Source: an uncultured Muribaculaceae bacterium
GTDB lineage: Bacteria; Bacteroidota; Bacteroidia; Bacteroidales; Muribaculaceae
Length of the DNA stretch: 64,000 nucleotides
Assembly: GCA_910586975.1 (NCBI GenBank)
Contig: CAJUKX010000001.1
Location: forward strand, 113,525-177,524
Reading direction: 5' to 3'
The notes under the pieces are model-generated. The model had not been told where the DNA came from and did no database searches. It saw only the letters and a program-made list of their open reading frames with translations. A program made the translations under genes and the position numbers. Positions within the stretch are counted from its first letter, which is position 1, and each line of letters starts with the position of its first letter. Positions 46,033 to 56,384 of the stretch are shown here, piece after piece.

Positions 46033-47916
46033 ATGGAAATGCGTGACCCTGCATCGGCTGCCAACTTTGCCGATGGACAAACTCCCCAGCCGGAGCTCGC
46101 CAACCCGAGTTCCGATGACATTCAAAACAAAGAATTCGAAACCGCAGGCGGTGTAGATCCCGAAAAAGCCGCCGAGGATGAAATGACTGAAGCTCAAGAA
46201 GTTGAACAGTCCGAAGAAAACACACTCGAGCCATTGACCCGCGAGCTGATCATTAGCGCGGCAAAGGCGGTGTATGAAAAAGATGCCGCCGACATCACCA
46301 CCGACGACATCCGCCATCTGCGCCAGCAATGGAACGCTTTCCGTAAATCGGAGCAAGCTGAGGCAGCAACAGCCGAAGCCGAAGAAGCACCTGCCACTGA
46401 CGCTGCCGATTCTGAAGATGACGAATTCAAAGCAATTCTCGCCGACATACGCGAGAAAAAAGCCCGTCATACAGCCGAAGTTGAAGCCGAACGCGCCGCT
46501 AATCTTCAGAAAAAAGAAGCAATCATCAACGAAATCATCGCCCTGGCTGATGATACCGACAATGTAAACCGCACATTCCCCCGCTACCGTGAGCTTCAGG
46601 ACGAATTCAACGCCCTGGGTGAAGTTCCGGCCAACGAGGAAACCGCTATATGGAAGCGATTCCAGGAAGCTCGCGAAAAATACTCCGACAACCTGAAAAT
46701 CAACAAGGAACTTCGCGACTACGATTTCAAAAAGAACCTCGAGACCAAGCAGCTCCTGCTCAACGAGGCATCAGAACTCGTTGCCGAAGAAGACGTTATC
46801 ACCGCTTACCGCCGCCTGCAGGAGCTCCACAACAAGTGGCGCCGCATAGGCCCGGTTGCCAAGGAGATGCGCGAGGAAATATGGAACAAGTTCAAGGAAG
46901 CTTCAGCCGAAATCAACAAGCGCTACCAAGCTCACTTTGAAGCTCGTAAAGCCCGCGAAGCCGAGAACGAAGCCGGCAAAACAGCCATCTGCGAACAGCT
47001 CGAATCCATCGACTTCGCTACCCTGAAATCATTCGCCGCATGGGATGCCGCCACAAAGGTGGTGATGGAACTTCAGGAAAAATGGCGCTCTTACGGATTT
47101 GCATCGCGCAAGATGAACAAAGCTCTCTTTGCCCGCTTCCGCGAACTTTGCGATAAATTCTTCTCTGCCAAGGCCGAATACTTCCAGACCACACGCGAAG
47201 AACTGGCCAACAACCTGGCCCGCAAGACGGCCCTGGCCGAACGCGCCGAAGCACTGCGCGACTCTACCGACTGGAAAAAGACCACCGACGAACTCGTGGC
47301 TCTGCAGAAAGAATGGAAAACCATCGGCACTGTAGCCAAGAAGTACAGCGACGCTGTATGGAAACGATTCCAGCAAGCATGCGATGCCTTCTTCGAAGCC
47401 AAGAAAAAAGCCGGCAACGGCGCTCGCCGCGAAGAACAGGACAACCTGCGTGCAAAACGCGAAATCATTGCCGAACTCGACAAAATCAACCTCGAAGGCG
47501 TGCGCGACGAAGCTATCGCACGTCTGCGCGAGCTGCAGGATCAGTGGAAGGCCATAGGACATGTACCTTTCCGCGAGAAAGACAAGGTGTACGAAGCATT
47601 CCGCAACAAGGTTGTGGAACTGCGCGAATCGCTCGACATGCGTCGCAACCGCGACCGCATGGAACGCTTCTCAAACGACCTTTCGGGCCTTGAAGGAGAC
47701 CAGCAGAAGCTCTACCGCGAACGCGAACGTCTGACCCGCGCCCTCGAAAGCCGCCGCCAGGAACTCCGCACCTACGAGAACAACCTCGGATTCCTGTCGT
47801 CAAAGAGCAAGAGCGGCGACTCTATGCTGCGCGAATTCGAACGCAAGGCCGAACGCCTGCGCGCCGACATCGCCGACCTTCAGGAAAAAATCAAGCTTAT
47901 CAACGGCAAACTCTAA
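46033..47916 (+). CDS. DUF349 repeat coiled-coil protein
   Basis: 627 residues: an acidic, low-complexity N-terminus (to about 150, rich in Glu and Ala), then four or more DUF349 repeats of about 75 residues, each with a W-K/R-x-I/Y-G core (KWRRIGPVAKEMREE, KWRSYGFASRKMNKA, EWKTIGTVAKKYSDA, QWKAIGHVPFREKDK), then a C-terminal coiled coil. Highly charged and soluble. DUF349 proteins are common in Bacteroidales; their role is unknown to me. A perfect stem-loop follows. Confidence 0.85.
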   Translation: MEMRDPASAANFADGQTPQPELANPSSDDIQNKEFETAGGVDPEKAAEDEMTEAQEVEQSEENTLEPLTRELIISAAKAVYEKDAADITTDDIRHLRQQWNAFRKSEQAEAATAEAEEAPATDAADSEDDEFKAILADIREKKARHTAEVEAERAANLQKKEAIINEIIALADDTDNVNRTFPRYRELQDEFNALGEVPANEETAIWKRFQEAREKYSDNLKINKELRDYDFKKNLETKQLLLNEASELVAEEDVITAYRRLQELHNKWRRIGPVAKEMREEIWNKFKEASAEINKRYQAHFEARKAREAENEAGKTAICEQLESIDFATLKSFAAWDAATKVVMELQEKWRSYGFASRKMNKALFARFRELCDKFFSAKAEYFQTTREELANNLARKTALAERAEALRDSTDWKKTTDELVALQKEWKTIGTVAKKYSDAVWKRFQQACDAFFEAKKKAGNGARREEQDNLRAKREIIAELDKINLEGVRDEAIARLRELQDQWKAIGHVPFREKDKVYEAFRNKVVELRESLDMRRNRDRMERFSNDLSGLEGDQQKLYRERERLTRALESRRQELRTYENNLGFLSSKSKSGDSMLREFERKAERLRADIADLQEKIKLINGKL

Positions 47917-47927
47917 ACCTCAGTATA

Positions 47928-47963
47928 TGGATTTGCCGGCTATGGCATTAGCCGGCAAATCCA
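47928..47963. other. 15-bp stem-loop after the DUF349 gene
   Basis: TGGATTTGCCGGCTA and its exact complement with a 6-base loop, 12 bases past the stop codon. No T-run, so it is a weak or factor-assisted terminator, or an mRNA 3' end stabiliser. Confidence 0.6.
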
Positions 47964-47995
47964 CTATATCTACATCACTATAGTCACACACGCCT

Positions 47996-49384
47996 ATGAG
48001 TGCGATATCACGCTTATACTTCGGCAAGTATATACGTCCGGTCATGCTGATAACGGAATGGCTGATGGTAAACGTATTTTTTGCCGTCGCCGTATATCTG
48101 TGGCCCGACCGAATGTTTGAACCCGAGTGGCAGCTGTGGATACTCGTCAATGTGAGCTACGTGCCCATTGCCATCTACAACAACCGCCGCAACGACTCAA
48201 CCCTGCGTTCGGAGCAGCTCGACCGCATACTGCTGCGCACCATTGGCAACATAGGCTTTCATGCCATGGCATTCATGGCTCTGGTGGCTCTGTTCAGTCT
48301 TGGCTCTCCGGGCTTGAGATTTTACCTCACCTACTATGGCATGCTCACCGCGGCCATGGTACTGTGGGCCATAGCTTACACCCGCATTCTCAAGTACATA
48401 CGTCGCCGTGGCTTCAATTATGCAAAAGTGGTGATAGTGGGTACCAACTCCACCGCGATGCGCCTGCACGAAGCAATGATATCCGACAGCGGATACGGCT
48501 ATAAAGTGCTCGGATTCTTTGACAAGAAACCACGCGAGCAATTCAACGGATGCTACTGCGGCCTTACATCCGACCTGTCTCAGTTTGTCAAAGACAACAG
48601 CGTAGACCAGATTTACTACACCATAAGCGGCGACGACGATGAGCTGACACGCATAGTGAAGATTGCCGACGACAACGTGATTGACTTTCTCTACGTACCT
48701 CAGATTTCGAGATATATACCTCTCGACTTCCAGATCAACAGTATCAATACCGTGCCGGTGCTGACCCTGCGCCACAACCCCTTGAAAAAGACTTTCAACC
48801 GCTTCATAAAGCGCTCGTTTGACCTGTGCATATCATCGGTTTTTCTGGTGTTTTATCCTCTGATATACATACCTATAGCCGCTGTTATAAAACTGACCTC
48901 GCCCGGGCCTGTATATTTCATACAGAAGCGTACAGGCTACAAGGGCAAGGAATTCGGGTGCATCAAGTTCCGCACCATGCACGTAAACGTTGACGCCGAC
49001 AAAGTGCAGGCCACCGAAAACGACCCCCGCAAAACCCCCTTCGGCGATTTTCTGCGACGCACCAACCTCGACGAGCTGCCGCAATTCATCAACGTATTCA
49101 AGGGCGAGATGAGCATTGTGGGGCCGCGTCCGCACATGCTCAAACACACCGAGGAATACTCAAAAATCATATCACAATATATGGTGCGCCACTTCGTGAA
49201 ACCCGGCATCACCGGCTGGGCACAGGTCAACGGCTACCGTGGAATTACCGATGAGGTATGGAAAATGGAACGCCGAGTTGAGCACGACGTTTGGTATATC
49301 GAGCACTGGACATCGCTGCTCGACCTCAAAATCATAGCCCGTACAACTCTCAACCTGTTCAGGCACGACAAAAACGCATTCTGA
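47996..49384 (+). CDS. undecaprenyl-phosphate sugar phosphotransferase (WcaJ/WbaP type)
   Basis: Starts exopolysaccharide or capsule repeat synthesis by moving hexose-1-phosphate onto undecaprenyl phosphate at the inner membrane. 462 residues: about four N-terminal membrane helices, a CoA-binding-like fold with VVIVGTNSTAMRLHEAM, another membrane helix (about 285-305), and the catalytic C-terminus with RSFDLCISS, KFRTMH, NLDELPQFINV, MSIVGPRP and KPGITGWAQVNGYRG. No other polysaccharide genes are nearby, so it may be an unlinked initiating enzyme. Glucose is the usual sugar for the closest type; not proven here. Confidence 0.92.
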   Translation: MSAISRLYFGKYIRPVMLITEWLMVNVFFAVAVYLWPDRMFEPEWQLWILVNVSYVPIAIYNNRRNDSTLRSEQLDRILLRTIGNIGFHAMAFMALVALFSLGSPGLRFYLTYYGMLTAAMVLWAIAYTRILKYIRRRGFNYAKVVIVGTNSTAMRLHEAMISDSGYGYKVLGFFDKKPREQFNGCYCGLTSDLSQFVKDNSVDQIYYTISGDDDELTRIVKIADDNVIDFLYVPQISRYIPLDFQINSINTVPVLTLRHNPLKKTFNRFIKRSFDLCISSVFLVFYPLIYIPIAAVIKLTSPGPVYFIQKRTGYKGKEFGCIKFRTMHVNVDADKVQATENDPRKTPFGDFLRRTNLDELPQFINVFKGEMSIVGPRPHMLKHTEEYSKIISQYMVRHFVKPGITGWAQVNGYRGITDEVWKMERRVEHDVWYIEHWTSLLDLKIIARTTLNLFRHDKNAF

Positions 49385-49529
49385 ATAGGTTTGTTCAAAA
49401 GTGTGTTAAAAGTAAACACACTCTCAGATATACTTGGAATTTTTAACCTACGGGCATATATCTTTGTTAAAAACCTATAAAAATATCTGATTTTACAAGC
49501 ATTTTGCATGTGGTGTTTGCAGGAAATTA

Positions 49530-49537
49530 TAACTTTG
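49530..49537 (+). promoter_or_regulatory. promoter (-7 box) of the DUF6242-bamA operon
   Basis: TAACTTTG, with TTTTGC about 24 bases upstream; start near 49544 and leader about 15 nt. Confidence 0.65.
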
Positions 49538-49558
49538 CAGACTGAAACAATTTGAATT

Positions 49559-51034
49559 ATGACTTTACGCAAGTTTGCTATCGCATTGGCAGTGATTACG
49601 GCTGCGGCCGGCATCGTCGCCTGCAACTCTTCTTCATACGAGGATACTGAAATTGTCCTCTCTTCCGGTACCGGAGTCAAGACTTTCAGCCTTGAGGAAA
49701 ACGATTCCGTAATGGCCAACCTTGATTCTGTTTTCTTCTCAATTGACCTTGTTGCCGGCAAGATTTTCAACGCCGACTCCCTGCCTTTCGGCACTAAAGT
49801 GACAGCACTCGTTCCTAAAATCACTCTTATGAACGGTGCTACCACCGTGGAACTCAAGGTAAAACGCGAAAACAACACCGATACGGTGTACAATTACCTC
49901 GAAAACTCTACCGAGGCCATTGACTTCACCAATCCCGTTACCCTGCACATCACCTCGGCCAACGGAGCGAGCGAACGCAACTATACCATTTCGGTCAACG
50001 TACATAAGGTAAAGTCCGACTCACTTACCTGGGACGAACAGGCTCGCACCACCCTGCCCACAACATTCAAGGCTCCCGCAGCACAACGCACAGTGAGAAA
50101 AGGCGATAACTTCTATTGCCTGACCACACAGGGCAACGCTTACGAAATAGGCATTCACACCGGCGATATTGCCGGTATGAACGGTGCATTACCCTCAACA
50201 GCCGACTGGCAGATAAAGAAGGTGACATTCCCCTTCACGCCTCAGATTAATTCATTTGCCGCATCAGACGACGCTCTCTATATACTCGCCGACGACGGCA
50301 CTATGTGGACTTCGACTGACGAAGCCTCATCATGGACAGCCACTCCAATGAAGTGGCACGCCATCTACGGCGGCTATCTCACATCTATCCTCGGATCGGT
50401 AAACACCGAAAACGGTTGGATGATACAGGCCTATCCCTCGGGGAATCTCATGACAATGCCCGACGGAATGCCCGTGAGCAACACCTCTGTACCCGTTTGC
50501 TATTCATTCCCGATGAGCAACAATCCTCAAGCTCTGTTTGTGGGCGGTCGCAAAGCCGACGGCACACTTTCGGCCGATACTTGGGGATTTGACGGCAACA
50601 GCTGGGCCAAGGTTTCAAAACGTCCGCTCGCAGTACCTCTCGAAGACGTAGCTATTGTATCATACGTGACATTTGCCGAATCTACCGGACTTTCTTACTC
50701 TGAATATCCCTCTATAGTGGCATTTGGCGGCCGCGATGCCTCGGGCAATCCAAACTCGGTAGTATATGCCTCAAACGACTACGGATTCAACTGGGTCAAA
50801 GCCGACGACATGATGCAACTGCCCGAAGCTTTGGGCGCATTCAGCAACGCACAGGCTTACGTGATGACCTCAACTTACACCGCCCGGCTTGCACGTCCCC
50901 GCATCATCAAGCCCATTGAATCGTGGGAATGCCCCTTTGTATATCTTTTCGGTGGTGTAAACGCTTCGGGCGAGGTTAACAACTGCATCTGGCGTGGTGT
51001 TATCAACCGCCTTACCTTCAAGCCCATCGAATAA
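49559..51034 (+). CDS. DUF6242 family lipoprotein
   Basis: 491 residues with a lipoprotein signal ending at C22 (AAAGIVAC). An N-terminal beta domain of about 150 residues (ENDSVMANLDSVFFSIDLVA) is followed by a beta-propeller-like region with sialidase/Kelch-type strands (LYILADDGTMWTSTDEASSW, VYASNDYGFNWVKADD). It precedes the PorG-like gene by 9 bases. From memory, Porphyromonas gingivalis has a lipoprotein gene in the same position before porG-uppS-bamA-ompH, so a link to envelope assembly is plausible. Exact role unknown. Confidence 0.85.
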   Translation: MTLRKFAIALAVITAAAGIVACNSSSYEDTEIVLSSGTGVKTFSLEENDSVMANLDSVFFSIDLVAGKIFNADSLPFGTKVTALVPKITLMNGATTVELKVKRENNTDTVYNYLENSTEAIDFTNPVTLHITSANGASERNYTISVNVHKVKSDSLTWDEQARTTLPTTFKAPAAQRTVRKGDNFYCLTTQGNAYEIGIHTGDIAGMNGALPSTADWQIKKVTFPFTPQINSFAASDDALYILADDGTMWTSTDEASSWTATPMKWHAIYGGYLTSILGSVNTENGWMIQAYPSGNLMTMPDGMPVSNTSVPVCYSFPMSNNPQALFVGGRKADGTLSADTWGFDGNSWAKVSKRPLAVPLEDVAIVSYVTFAESTGLSYSEYPSIVAFGGRDASGNPNSVVYASNDYGFNWVKADDMMQLPEALGAFSNAQAYVMTSTYTARLARPRIIKPIESWECPFVYLFGGVNASGEVNNCIWRGVINRLTFKPIE

Positions 51035-51043
51035 GAACCGACG

Positions 51044-51739
51044 ATGCGATTCACTATCCGTCATATCATCTTATCAATTGTGATTGCAGCTTTTGCCTTT
51101 CCGGCAACGGCCCAGTCGGCTGTAGCTCCCTACAAGTTTGACTTAGGGGGCGCACTTGGTATGAGCGGATATTTAGGCGATCTCAATTCCACCAATCCCT
51201 TCCGCCACCCCGGCTTCACGGCCGATGTGCGCGCCGCCTACATCATAGATACCCGTTGGCAACTGCGCGCATCGTTCTCCACACTGGGCCTGAGCGGTTC
51301 TTCCGACGATATATCCAACGTGCTGCCCGAGGGCGAGCATTACGACTTCACCTCACAGGTGTATGACCTTTCGTTCCGCGGCGAGTTCAACTTCTTCTCT
51401 TACGGTATAGGTGAGACATACAAACGTCTGCGCCGTTGGAGCCCATATCTGGCTCTGGGACTGGGATTCAGCTTGTCGTCGTCAAACGGCCACACAGCAT
51501 GCGCCCCGTCTATTCCCATGGCTGTGGGCGTACGTTTCAAGCTCAAGGAACGTATCAATCTTTTCGGCGAATTCAGCATGACTAAGGTTTTCTCAGACCA
51601 TGTCGACGGCAAGGACATCGCCGATATCAACCATATAAAAACAGATTTTTACAAGAATACCGACTGGTTTTCACGCTTCGTCATAGGAATTACATTTGAA
51701 TTCGGCGAACGTTGCGAAACCTGTCATTATGTCGATTAA
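51044..51739 (+). CDS. PorG-like outer-membrane protein (DUF6089)
   Basis: 231 residues with signal peptide (IILSIVIAAFAFPATA) and an eight-strand-type beta-barrel pattern ending in VIGITFEFG. GMSGYLGDLN near the N-terminus and a C-terminal CETC pair. In P. gingivalis PorG sits directly before uppS, bamA and two ompH genes and works with the PorK/PorN ring of the type IX secretion system; the same order here supports the call. Related DUF6089 proteins also occur where type IX secretion is not shown, so function is inferred from synteny. Confidence 0.8.
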   Translation: MRFTIRHIILSIVIAAFAFPATAQSAVAPYKFDLGGALGMSGYLGDLNSTNPFRHPGFTADVRAAYIIDTRWQLRASFSTLGLSGSSDDISNVLPEGEHYDFTSQVYDLSFRGEFNFFSYGIGETYKRLRRWSPYLALGLGFSLSSSNGHTACAPSIPMAVGVRFKLKERINLFGEFSMTKVFSDHVDGKDIADINHIKTDFYKNTDWFSRFVIGITFEFGERCETCHYVD

Positions 51740-51753
51740 AATAAAACCCGGTT

Positions 51754-52521
51754 ATGAATGCGCCATCCCAACCCATAGATCCCTCACGTATACCCGCCCA
51801 TGTCGCCATTATCATGGACGGCAACGGACGTTGGGCCCAGGCTCGCGGCTTCAATCGCTCATTAGGCCATGCCGAGGGCGTGAACACCGTGCGCCGCATC
51901 ACCGAGGCCGCTTCCGAGCTGGGTGTCAAATTCCTCACTCTCTACACATTCTCAACCGAGAATTGGAACAGGCCACAGGCCGAAGTCGACGCGCTGATGG
52001 ACCTGATAGTTGTGGCCATAGAGCGTGAGACTCCCGACCTTATAAAAAATAATGTGCGCCTGCGTATGATTGGCGACATTATGCGCATGCCCCACGGCGC
52101 CAGAACAAGGCTCGAACGCTGCATGGCCGACACGGCCCATTGCACCGGCCTCACCCTGGTACTCGCGCTCAGCTACTCAGCACGATGGGACATAACCCGT
52201 GCCACACGCGAGATAGCGGCCGAAGCCGCCACCGGAGCTCTCGACCCCGCCACTATCTCCGACGAGCTGGTGGCCTCGCGGCTTTCGACAGCTTTCATGC
52301 CCGATCCCGACCTGCTCATCCGCACCGGCGGCGATATGCGCATAAGCAACTACCTGCTGTGGGAAATCGCCTACTCTGAGATAGTGGTGACCCCGACCTT
52401 CTGGCCCGACTTCTCAAAACGCGACTTCAACAACGCCATCGCCGACTATCAGCACCGCCAACGGCGATTCGGTCTCACCGGCGAGCAAGCCACGGCCCTG
52501 TCGTCAAAACCGCCCAAATAA
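51754..52521 (+). CDS. uppS: undecaprenyl diphosphate synthase (isoprenyl transferase)
   Basis: Cis-prenyltransferase making the C55 lipid carrier for peptidoglycan and surface glycans. 255 residues. [14 protein letters not shown] holds catalytic D22; [14 protein letters not shown] and the C-terminal [20 protein letters not shown] are family motifs. It lies 14 bases after the PorG-like gene and about 96 bases before bamA. Confidence 0.96.
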   Translation: MNAPSQPIDPSRIPAHVAIIMDGNGRWAQARGFNRSLGHAEGVNTVRRITEAASELGVKFLTLYTFSTENWNRPQAEVDALMDLIVVAIERETPDLIKNNVRLRMIGDIMRMPHGARTRLERCMADTAHCTGLTLVLALSYSARWDITRATREIAAEAATGALDPATISDELVASRLSTAFMPDPDLLIRTGGDMRISNYLLWEIAYSEIVVTPTFWPDFSKRDFNNAIADYQHRQRRFGLTGEQATALSSKPPK

Positions 52522-52617
52522 CAATTGCAACAAAAGATATAAAGCCTTTCCTCACCCCCTTAAAAATCATATTTAAAGCTCTCCCCATAAAGCAAAATAT
52601 AAGCCTATCATCAAGCT

Positions 52618-55251
52618 ATGCGTTATAAATTGATCCTTCTATTGCTCCTGCTGTCAAGTTGTTGCGGAATCTTCGCTACGGCTCAACAGCCCACCGATAC
52701 CGTCTACAAACCCTCGGTATTATATACCGCCATACCTCACACATACGAAATCGCCGGTATCAGAGTGGAGGGAGCTCCCAACTACGACGACGACATCATA
52801 CTCGGATATGCCGGGCTAAAAATAGGTGAACGTGTGTCGATTCCGGGACAAGAAATCACCAACGCTACAAAAAGGCTCATGCGCCAGAATCTTTTCCAGC
52901 AGGCTCAGTTCAGCCTTGAAAAGACCGTGGGCGACAAGGCTTGGCTCCTGCTTACCGTACGTACTCAGCCACGTATCTCACAGGTTAACTACCTCGGCAT
53001 GAAAAAAGGCGAACGCGATGAACTGCAGGAACGCCTCAACCTCATGAAGGGCAATCAGATAACACAGAACATCATCAACCGCACAAAACTCATTGTAGAA
53101 AAATTCTTCCGCGACAAAGGCTTCAACAATGCCGATGTCAGCATCAACCTTCACGAAGACCTCTCGGCTCCCGGCCAGGTAATCGTGGATATTGCCGTGA
53201 ACCGTCACGACAAGATGAAAGTACACAAAATATACCTCTCGGGCAACAAGGTGCTTTCTGACCGCAAGCTCAAGATGGTGATGAAGAAAACCAATGAGAA
53301 CAACGACCTGCTGAAGCTGTTCAGCCAAAAGAAATTCGTACGCTCAGACTACGAAGACGACTTGAATCGCATCCTCACCAAGTATAACGAACTCGGTTAC
53401 CGTGATGCCAAGATTGTGGCAGACAGCGTTGTGAGCTACAGCGACAATCGTTTTGACGTATATATCACCGTTGATGAAGGTAAGCGCTACTATATCAAGG
53501 ATATCGAATGGGTGGGAAATACCCTGTATCCGTCTGAACTGCTCAGCACCTACCTCGATATGAAGCCCGGCGACGTCTATAACCAGACCCGCATGAACAA
53601 GCGACTCAACGAGGACGACGACGCTGTGGCAAACCTCTATATGGACAACGGTTATCTCTTCTACAACCTCATACCCATAGAACGCGAAGTAAGCGGCGAC
53701 AGCATCTCGCTGGAAATGCGCATGGAAGAAGGCCCGCAGGCCCGCATCAACAACGTTATCATCAACGGTAACGACCGCCTGTACGAGAAGGTTATCCGCC
53801 GCGAACTGCGTGTGCGCCCCGGCGAGCTCTTCTCCAAGAGCGACCTTATGCGTTCGGCTCGCGAAATTGCCCAGACCGGCCACTTCGACCCCGAACACAT
53901 GGACATACGCCCTGAACCCAATCAGGAAAACGGTACTGTAGACATCGTATTCGACCTCGAATCAAAGGCCAACGACCAGATTGAATTCTCTATGGGTTGG
54001 GGTCAGACCGGTATCATCGGTAAACTCTCGCTCAAGTTCACCAACTTCTCGCTGAAAAACCTCTTCTACCCCTCTACCTACAAAGGTGTGATACCGCAGG
54101 GCGAAGGCCAGACATTCACCATCTCGGCTCAGACCAACGCCCGCTACTATCAGGCATATTCAATCTCGTTCCTCGACCCCTGGTTTGGCGGCAAGCGTCC
54201 CAACTCACTCTCGGTATCGGCTTACTACAGCCGCCAGACCGGTGTGAACTCATCTTACTATAACTCGCAGTGGATGCAAGGCGGTATGTACAATCCCTAC
54301 GGCTACGGTTATGGCTACGGATACGGTTACGGATACAACGACTACTACCAGAACTCTTATCAGGCATCATACGACCCCAACAAGGTACTGCAGATGGTAG
54401 GCGTGAACATCGGTTACGGTAAGCGACTCAAGTGGCCCGATGACTACTTCCAGTTCACAGCCGAAATCGGTTATAACTGGTATTACCTTAAAAACTGGGA
54501 ATACCTCTATTATATGAAGAACGGTACGTCAAACGCCATCGTTCTCGGTCTAACCCTGTCGCGTACATCAATCGACAACCCCATCTACACCCGCAGCGGT
54601 TCTATGTTCTCGCTCAACCTGCAGATGACTCCCCCCGCATCGCTCTTCATGGGCAAACGCGACTGGAAGAAGATCTCTGAAGAGAAGACCGAAGCTTCCA
54701 AAAAGGAACTCTACCGCTGGATCGAGTATTGGAAACTACGCTTCAAATCGCGCACATATACCCCGCTGGCCAACCGCAACGGCACATATACCCCCGTGCT
54801 CATGACACGCGCCGACTTCGGTTTGCTCGGATCATACAACAGATATCTCAAGACTCCGTTCGAGACATTCTATGTGGGTGGTGACGGTATGTCGGGTTCT
54901 TACACATACGCCACCGAAACCATCGCCCTGCGCGGTTACGACAACGGTGTACTCACCCCCTGGACCCGCGAAGGTTATGCCTACACCCGCTTCGGCCTCG
55001 AACTCCACTTCCCGCTGATGCTCCAGACCTCTACCACCATCTATGCCCTGGCATTTGTCGAAGGCGGTAATGCCTGGACCTCGGTGAGCAAGTTCAATCC
55101 CTTTGAGATGAAGCGCAGTGCCGGTGTCGGCGCCCGTATCTTCCTGCCTATGGTAGGTATGATGGGTATCGACTGGGCATACGGTTTCGACCGCGTGGAC
55201 GGTGTGCGCGGCGGCAGCCACTTCCACTTTATTCTCGGTCAGGAGTTCTAA
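52618..55251 (+). CDS. bamA: outer-membrane protein assembly factor BamA
   Basis: Inserts beta-barrels into the outer membrane. 877 residues: signal peptide (to about 24), five POTRA domains (to about 440), and a 16-strand barrel. The barrel has the VRG-type loop (VDGVRGGSHFHF) and ends in FILGQEF. About residues 560-585 hold a glycine-tyrosine run (54298-54342) inside an external loop, an uncommon insertion. The loop is probably surface-exposed and may vary between strains. It is co-transcribed with the two periplasmic chaperone genes that follow. Confidence 0.95.
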   Translation: MRYKLILLLLLLSSCCGIFATAQQPTDTVYKPSVLYTAIPHTYEIAGIRVEGAPNYDDDIILGYAGLKIGERVSIPGQEITNATKRLMRQNLFQQAQFSLEKTVGDKAWLLLTVRTQPRISQVNYLGMKKGERDELQERLNLMKGNQITQNIINRTKLIVEKFFRDKGFNNADVSINLHEDLSAPGQVIVDIAVNRHDKMKVHKIYLSGNKVLSDRKLKMVMKKTNENNDLLKLFSQKKFVRSDYEDDLNRILTKYNELGYRDAKIVADSVVSYSDNRFDVYITVDEGKRYYIKDIEWVGNTLYPSELLSTYLDMKPGDVYNQTRMNKRLNEDDDAVANLYMDNGYLFYNLIPIEREVSGDSISLEMRMEEGPQARINNVIINGNDRLYEKVIRRELRVRPGELFSKSDLMRSAREIAQTGHFDPEHMDIRPEPNQENGTVDIVFDLESKANDQIEFSMGWGQTGIIGKLSLKFTNFSLKNLFYPSTYKGVIPQGEGQTFTISAQTNARYYQAYSISFLDPWFGGKRPNSLSVSAYYSRQTGVNSSYYNSQWMQGGMYNPYGYGYGYGYGYGYNDYYQNSYQASYDPNKVLQMVGVNIGYGKRLKWPDDYFQFTAEIGYNWYYLKNWEYLYYMKNGTSNAIVLGLTLSRTSIDNPIYTRSGSMFSLNLQMTPPASLFMGKRDWKKISEEKTEASKKELYRWIEYWKLRFKSRTYTPLANRNGTYTPVLMTRADFGLLGSYNRYLKTPFETFYVGGDGMSGSYTYATETIALRGYDNGVLTPWTREGYAYTRFGLELHFPLMLQTSTTIYALAFVEGGNAWTSVSKFNPFEMKRSAGVGARIFLPMVGMMGIDWAYGFDRVDGVRGGSHFHFILGQEF

Positions 55252-55305
55252 TTGCTTAAACCTTTTTACGTTTCGTACGTCTATATCAGAAAACACCTTA
55301 CCAAC

Positions 55306-55824
55306 ATGAAGAAATTAGCACTCTCATTACTGCTCCTCGTGGCAGCCATATCATCGGTATCGGCACAGAAGTATGCCATGGTCGACATGGACTACATCCT
55401 GCGCAACATACCCTCGTATGAAATGGCCAACGAGCAGCTCAACCAGCTGTCGCAACGCTGGCAACGCGAGGTGGAAGCTATCGGCACCGAAGCTCAGAAT
55501 CTGTATCAGAATTTCCTCTCCGATAAAGTTTTCCTTACCGACGAACAAATAAAGAAGCGCGAATCAGAAGTCGTGGCCAAAGAAAAAGAAGCTACCGACC
55601 TGCGCTACAAATACTTCGGCCCCGACGGCGAACTGTACAAGAAACGCCTGTCGCTGCTCAAACCCATTCAGGACGAAGTGTACGAAGCCATAAAGCAGGT
55701 GGCACAGCAACGTGGCTACCAAACTATCTTCGACCGCGCCTCATCATCAAACATCATCTACTCGTCTCCCTCGATTGATGTATCAAACGAAGTCCTCACC
55801 CGACTCGGTTACAGCAACAAATAA
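55306..55824 (+). CDS. OmpH/Skp family periplasmic chaperone (first copy)
   Basis: 172 residues with a signal peptide (KKLALSLLLLVAAISSVSA) and a long helical hairpin (about 40-130) typical of Skp tentacles; KYAMVDMDYILRNIP is the OmpH opening. It holds unfolded outer-membrane proteins for BamA. ATG 55306 is chosen as the signal peptide starts there; the frame extends upstream to 55252 without one. It lies 54 bases after bamA and 37 before the second copy. Confidence 0.93.
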   Translation: MKKLALSLLLLVAAISSVSAQKYAMVDMDYILRNIPSYEMANEQLNQLSQRWQREVEAIGTEAQNLYQNFLSDKVFLTDEQIKKRESEVVAKEKEATDLRYKYFGPDGELYKKRLSLLKPIQDEVYEAIKQVAQQRGYQTIFDRASSSNIIYSSPSIDVSNEVLTRLGYSNK

Positions 55825-55861
55825 CAATAATAAATATTAACTAAATACATACTAAAAAACC

Positions 55862-56368
55862 ATGTTTAAGAAACTTCTTTTAGCCTTGGCCGTAGTGCTC
55901 CCCCTGTCTGCTTTCGCTCAGAAATTCGGTACTGTGGATACTGAAGCTATTCTCACCGCCATGCCCGAAACCACAACCGCACGTCAACAGCTCGACGAAG
56001 CATCAAAGAAATACGAGGCCGAATACCAGAAGCTCAACGAAGAACTCAACAAACTCTACACTGATTTCCAGGCCATCCAGAACGACAAGGAAACTCCCGA
56101 CGCTATCAAGGACCGCCGCATGCAGGAAATTCAGGACAAAGGCCAGAAGGTTGAACAGTTCCGTCAGCAGGCCACTCAAGACCTCCAGCGTCAGAACGAA
56201 CAGCTCATGGCTCCCATCCTCCAGAAGATCACTGAAGCCATCAAGAGCGTAGGTCAGGAAGGCAGCTTCACCTTCATCTTCCCCAACGAACCCAGCCTTC
56301 TGCTCTATCAGGGTACCGACGTTACCGACGTTACTCCCCTCGTCAAGACAAAGCTCGGCATCAAATAA
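55862..56368 (+). CDS. OmpH/Skp family periplasmic chaperone (second copy)
   Basis: 168 residues, signal peptide (FKKLLLALAVVLPLSAFA), FGTVDTEAILTAMPE opening, and a long charged glutamine-rich helical hairpin. A tandem ompH pair after bamA is typical of Bacteroidales. The copies differ clearly, so they are old paralogues. Closed by a strong terminator. Confidence 0.93.
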   Translation: MFKKLLLALAVVLPLSAFAQKFGTVDTEAILTAMPETTTARQQLDEASKKYEAEYQKLNEELNKLYTDFQAIQNDKETPDAIKDRRMQEIQDKGQKVEQFRQQATQDLQRQNEQLMAPILQKITEAIKSVGQEGSFTFIFPNEPSLLLYQGTDVTDVTPLVKTKLGIK

Positions 56369-56384
56369 GCTGACAACCCGATAC

